DNA of 44,108 nt, taken from assembly GCA_023423285.1 (NCBI GenBank), contig JAFAFV010000136.1, positions 1 through 44,108 of the forward strand, read 5' to 3'. Made by a program: the position numbers and the translations under genes. Source of the stretch: Bacteroidota bacterium (GTDB taxonomy: Bacteria; Bacteroidota; Bacteroidia; Chitinophagales; Chitinophagaceae). Each line of letters starts with the position of its first letter. Position 1 is the first letter of the stretch. The notes below the pieces were generated by a model. That model was not told where the DNA came from, searched no databases, and saw only the letters and a program-made list of their open reading frames with translations. Below, one piece after another: positions 42,701 through 44,108 of this stretch.

Positions 42701-43499
42701 AAAAAAAATATACTATTAGCCTGAAAGCCAGCATACAGGAAATAAAAATATAGGTGTCTTTTATCAGATCGGTGCTGGTATAAGCCTTATGCAAAATGAA
42801 ATAAAATGCCAGGAACAATAAAAACAGGCTCCCCAGCCGTAAAGCAATGGAAAATTCGCTGTCTTTATTAAACTCCGCGTCTGGCTTGCTTTTAAAATAG
42901 AACAACGAAAGCCCTTGCGGTGATTTTACCGGGTATGGTGTAGGCTCCAGGCTAAGTTCGGCCAGTTTATCAAGACTATTATCAAACGGGTAGGTTTGTT
43001 TTAAATACTCTGTAGGAATGTAGTATTCTGACTTAATGAGTATCATACAATAAGCTGTCACATCCGGCTGCTGCGCAAGCCTTTGCTGATATATGTAATA
43101 GTAGCCGTTAGAGAGCTTGGCAAAAAGCTCATCTTTTACATCATTAGCCAAAATACTATCCGGCGGCAAAATTTGATTTGAGTTCCAAAACCTAAGGTAA
43201 TCAGAATGCGTTCCATCTTTATACAAATAAAAATAATAAGGCTTGTTCCATAAGTAAAGCACATCGCCTTCACTTTCGGTGGCGTTTAAAAGCCGGTTAA
43301 CAAGTGTGGTATCTTTTAATACAGATTTAAAATCGTTAGTCCTGGTGTTTATTTGCTGTTCAAACTGGGCTGCATAATTAGACAGTGATCCCCTGTTGAT
43401 GATATGATTTTTCAGTACGAACGAGTAAGCGATCATTAAGACTGCTAAGCCAAGCAGCACATATTGCCACGGGTATTTATGTCGCTTACTACCAGCCAT
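39729..43499 (-). CDS. Large membrane sensor histidine kinase, NtrY-like
   Basis: A 1256-residue kinase. One helix near the N terminus (15-32) is followed by an extracytoplasmic region, then about eight helices (220-480), a second extracytoplasmic region, further helices near 740 and 790, another sensor stretch, a helix before a HAMP domain (about 985-1035), a HisKA domain with phospho-acceptor His1047 in VAHEIKNPLTPM, and an HATPase domain (N-box NLIANAIEAT, DNGAGIS, GTGLGLAMSK). The kinase core resembles NtrY. No response regulator is adjacent, and the sigma-54 activator at 25312 has no receiver, so the partner is elsewhere. It starts 3 nt after the mazG stop, so it is probably the second gene of that operon. 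The stimulus is unknown. Confidence 0.9.
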   Translation of the reverse strand: MAGSKRHKYPWQYVLLGLAVLMIAYSFVLKNHIINRGSLSNYAAQFEQQINTRTNDFKSVLKDTTLVNRLLNATESEGDVLYLWNKPYYFYLYKDGTHSDYLRFWNSNQILPPDSILANDVKDELFAKLSNGYYYIYQQRLAQQPDVTAYCMILIKSEYYIPTEYLKQTYPFDNSLDKLAELSLEPTPYPVKSPQGLSLFYFKSKPDAEFNKDSEFSIALRLGSLFLLFLAFYFILHKAYTSTDLIKDTYIFISCMLAFRLIVYFFYDALNLGAFKLFDPEIYSSGIFLPNLGDLLINSILFCAITGIIWQRISNTDIKVSFFQSTKAKIAIGITGLAVLVFATFTIAGIIKSLIVDSNISFDVTNYFSLTIYTAVGFIILAALSLGYHYFSRILFKVSTDIFKNRLYLVYFIIAITGLLFCSFSAYRIPASINFYIPCLIWLMLYTAFFLNEVRLKNYLSVNITGVIVWIFIFSISISILMLNEIGKNELIQRKVYVEKLASQTDIASQRIINLSHKYLDTNYLVTNFSRLYDKEVNQFFRDSIFKHAYISYVKNYTTSIYLYDSLDRPMFNPSDISLESLNTVIKTQTTPTTFDDLYFYELGIDKFSYITYRPVFDTSGHKYGTVAIFSNPRKFANEEINAELFKQYGQWEISHPSVYYYAVYQNKLLISSTKQYPFTSTLTQSELPATRYEQRNKEEYNELWYRPNSTTVVVMARRSEPFLETITLFSYIFCAFLLLLALTNLLLLSIDWLLNSKIFKQRNIFRASIRGQIHNTFIIITLLSFIVVGIATVSFFIDRFRVVNNERLSRTMNVMINEMQMRTDLASLVFEERAQMDSIDFSSELNSIIKNVSEIHGMDLNIYDISGRLLASSLPDLFQKGVISSRMGPRAYYHLLRLRSIEHIQRESISDLSYTSIYSPLRDKEGALFAYISVPYFTSQHELNQEISNFLVTLINLNAFIFLITGLVALLITNRITRSFRLISEKMNAVSLSKNNELIQWQGDDEIGSLVKEYNKMVAKLQESANELATSERQSAWQEMARQVAHEIKNPLTPMKLSLQYLQRAINDDRGDITRLAANVSKTLVEQIDHLSKIATNFSQFANIGTANREIFDLHHSLSQLNSLHKNNHEIEYTWLPVKDEVYVNADKTQVNRLFTNLIANAIEATSGNTRRIVKVFETFEGDTIIIGVEDNGAGISHEMLEKIFTPNFTTKTSGTGLGLAMSKAIVEQSGGAIWFETKIGVGTTFYIKLPVVPS

Positions 43500-43502
43500 T
43501 AA

Positions 43503-44108
43503 TTAGTACTCCTGAGATTTTATTTGATTCCAAATGGCATCCATTTCTTCCAGCGACATGTCTTTTAAAGACGATCCGTTTGCTGCAGCCATTTCTTCCA
43601 TTTTTGTAAATCTGTAAATAAATTTTTTATTTGTGCGCTCCAGCGCAGCTTCCGCATCAATTTGCAAAAACCGTGCGTAATTAACGAGTGCAAACATCAA
43701 ATCTCCAAATTCTTCTTCCTGCTTGTCAATATTCCCTTCATTTACGACTTCTTGCAGTTCCAGGGTTTCTTCTTTCACCTTTTTCCAAACATCTTCAGTC
43801 TTCTTCCATTCAAATCCTACCTGTTTCGCTTTTTCCTGCAGGCGCATAGCTTTTACAATGGCCGGCAACGAAACGGGAAGGCCGCTTAACACCGATTTTT
43901 TGCCTTCTTTTAATTTCAGTTGCTCCCAGTTACGCTTTACATCTTCTGCTGAATTTACCTCTATAATTCCTTCCGGCTGCACATCTGGCGGATAAATATG
44001 CGGATGCCTTTTGATTAGTTTTTCACAAATACCTTCAATCACATCTGCAATAGTAAAATGTTGCTGCTCAGACGCGATCCTGGAATAAAACACTATATGA
44101 AGCAGCAG
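43503..44108 (-). CDS. mazG: Nucleoside triphosphate pyrophosphohydrolase MazG (5' end outside window)
   Basis: Hydrolyses NTPs to NMP and PPi, cleaning the nucleotide pool. Only the last 201 codons are in the window. The visible part begins LLLHIVFYSRIASEQQHFTIADV, the end of the first MazG domain, continues with EKLIKRHPHIYP, then the second MazG domain with metal ligands in EETLELQEV and EEEFGDLMFALVNYARF. The reading frame is open to the window edge and the missing N terminus (about 60 residues) would hold the ExxE motif of domain one; an internal GTG at 44093 is not the start. The kinase follows 3 nt later. Confidence 0.92.
   Translation of the reverse strand: MLLHIVFYSRIASEQQHFTIADVIEGICEKLIKRHPHIYPPDVQPEGIIEVNSAEDVKRNWEQLKLKEGKKSVLSGLPVSLPAIVKAMRLQEKAKQVGFEWKKTEDVWKKVKEETLELQEVVNEGNIDKQEEEFGDLMFALVNYARFLQIDAEAALERTNKKFIYRFTKMEEMAAANGSSLKDMSLEEMDAIWNQIKSQEY

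Noticed and set aside
43503..44093. A complete 196-residue MazG starting at a GTG (44093)
   Set aside because: The frame stays open to the window edge and the residues before it (LLLHIV) match the MazG domain, so the gene is cut by the window.

Overview
The window looks like the chromosome of a Bacteroidota bacterium, most likely of the Chitinophagaceae/Sphingobacteriia side. The grounds are promoters of the form TTTG-N19-TAnnTTTG, no evident Shine-Dalgarno sequences, Bacteroidota-type families (outer-membrane beta-barrel TonB receptor, LptE-family lipoprotein, DUF4126, DUF2200, a long S1 with acidic tails, NHPNS-type acyltransferase), and a tmRNA tag of the G-x-x-x-Y-A-M-A-A type. It reads as a core housekeeping region. 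I see no insertion sequence, prophage, CRISPR array or clear island, and apart from the tmRNA locus (32198-32646) no stretch over 300 bases lacks a gene.

Layout. 1-4.5 kb: small DUF2795-like gene, LolD-type ATPase, lipoprotein, PduO-type cobalamin adenosyltransferase, OmpA-family lipoprotein, MacB-type ATPase and gatC. 4.5-8.5 kb: proline dehydrogenase, secreted prolyl oligopeptidase and an orphan small gene with a strong terminator. 8.5-16.8 kb: lipoprotein, tRNA-Val(UAC), TonB-type outer-membrane receptor, Cys-type sulfatase and dipeptidyl peptidase IV. 16.8-22.2 kb: mtaB divergent from the N-degron pair clpS-aat, an esterase and rpsA. 22.3-31.5 kb, all forward: DUF2200, acyltransferase, miaB, a sigma-54 activator, lptE, an unknown TPR-like protein, secG, mltG, a YihY/BrkB membrane protein, DUF4126 and a lipoprotein. 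31.5-36.8 kb, reverse: mnmD, ssrA (tmRNA), rseP, dxr and a GH3-family enzyme. 37-39.7 kb, forward: rplU, rpmA, a histone-H1-like Lys/Ala/Pro repeat protein and a PolX-like protein. 39.7-44.1 kb, reverse: a 1256-residue sensor kinase and a mazG gene cut by the window edge.

Two themes dominate. Translation and its quality control is represented by gatC, tRNA-Val, mtaB, miaB, mnmD, rpsA, rplU, rpmA, ssrA, clpS and aat. Envelope biogenesis and stress is represented by LolD/MacB-type ATPases, lptE, secG, mltG, rseP, OmpA and the TonB receptor. Secreted hydrolases (prolyl oligopeptidase, DPP IV, sulfatase) with proline dehydrogenase suggest use of proline-rich peptides and sulfated polymers.

I did not find a clearly new multi-gene system. 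The best leads are a PolX-family protein whose polymerase carboxylates appear substituted while its PHP nuclease site is intact, -7 boxes placed so close to the start codons of gatC and clpS that leaderless mRNAs are expected, a tmRNA 17 nt downstream of rseP, and a very large sensor kinase without a partner regulator.
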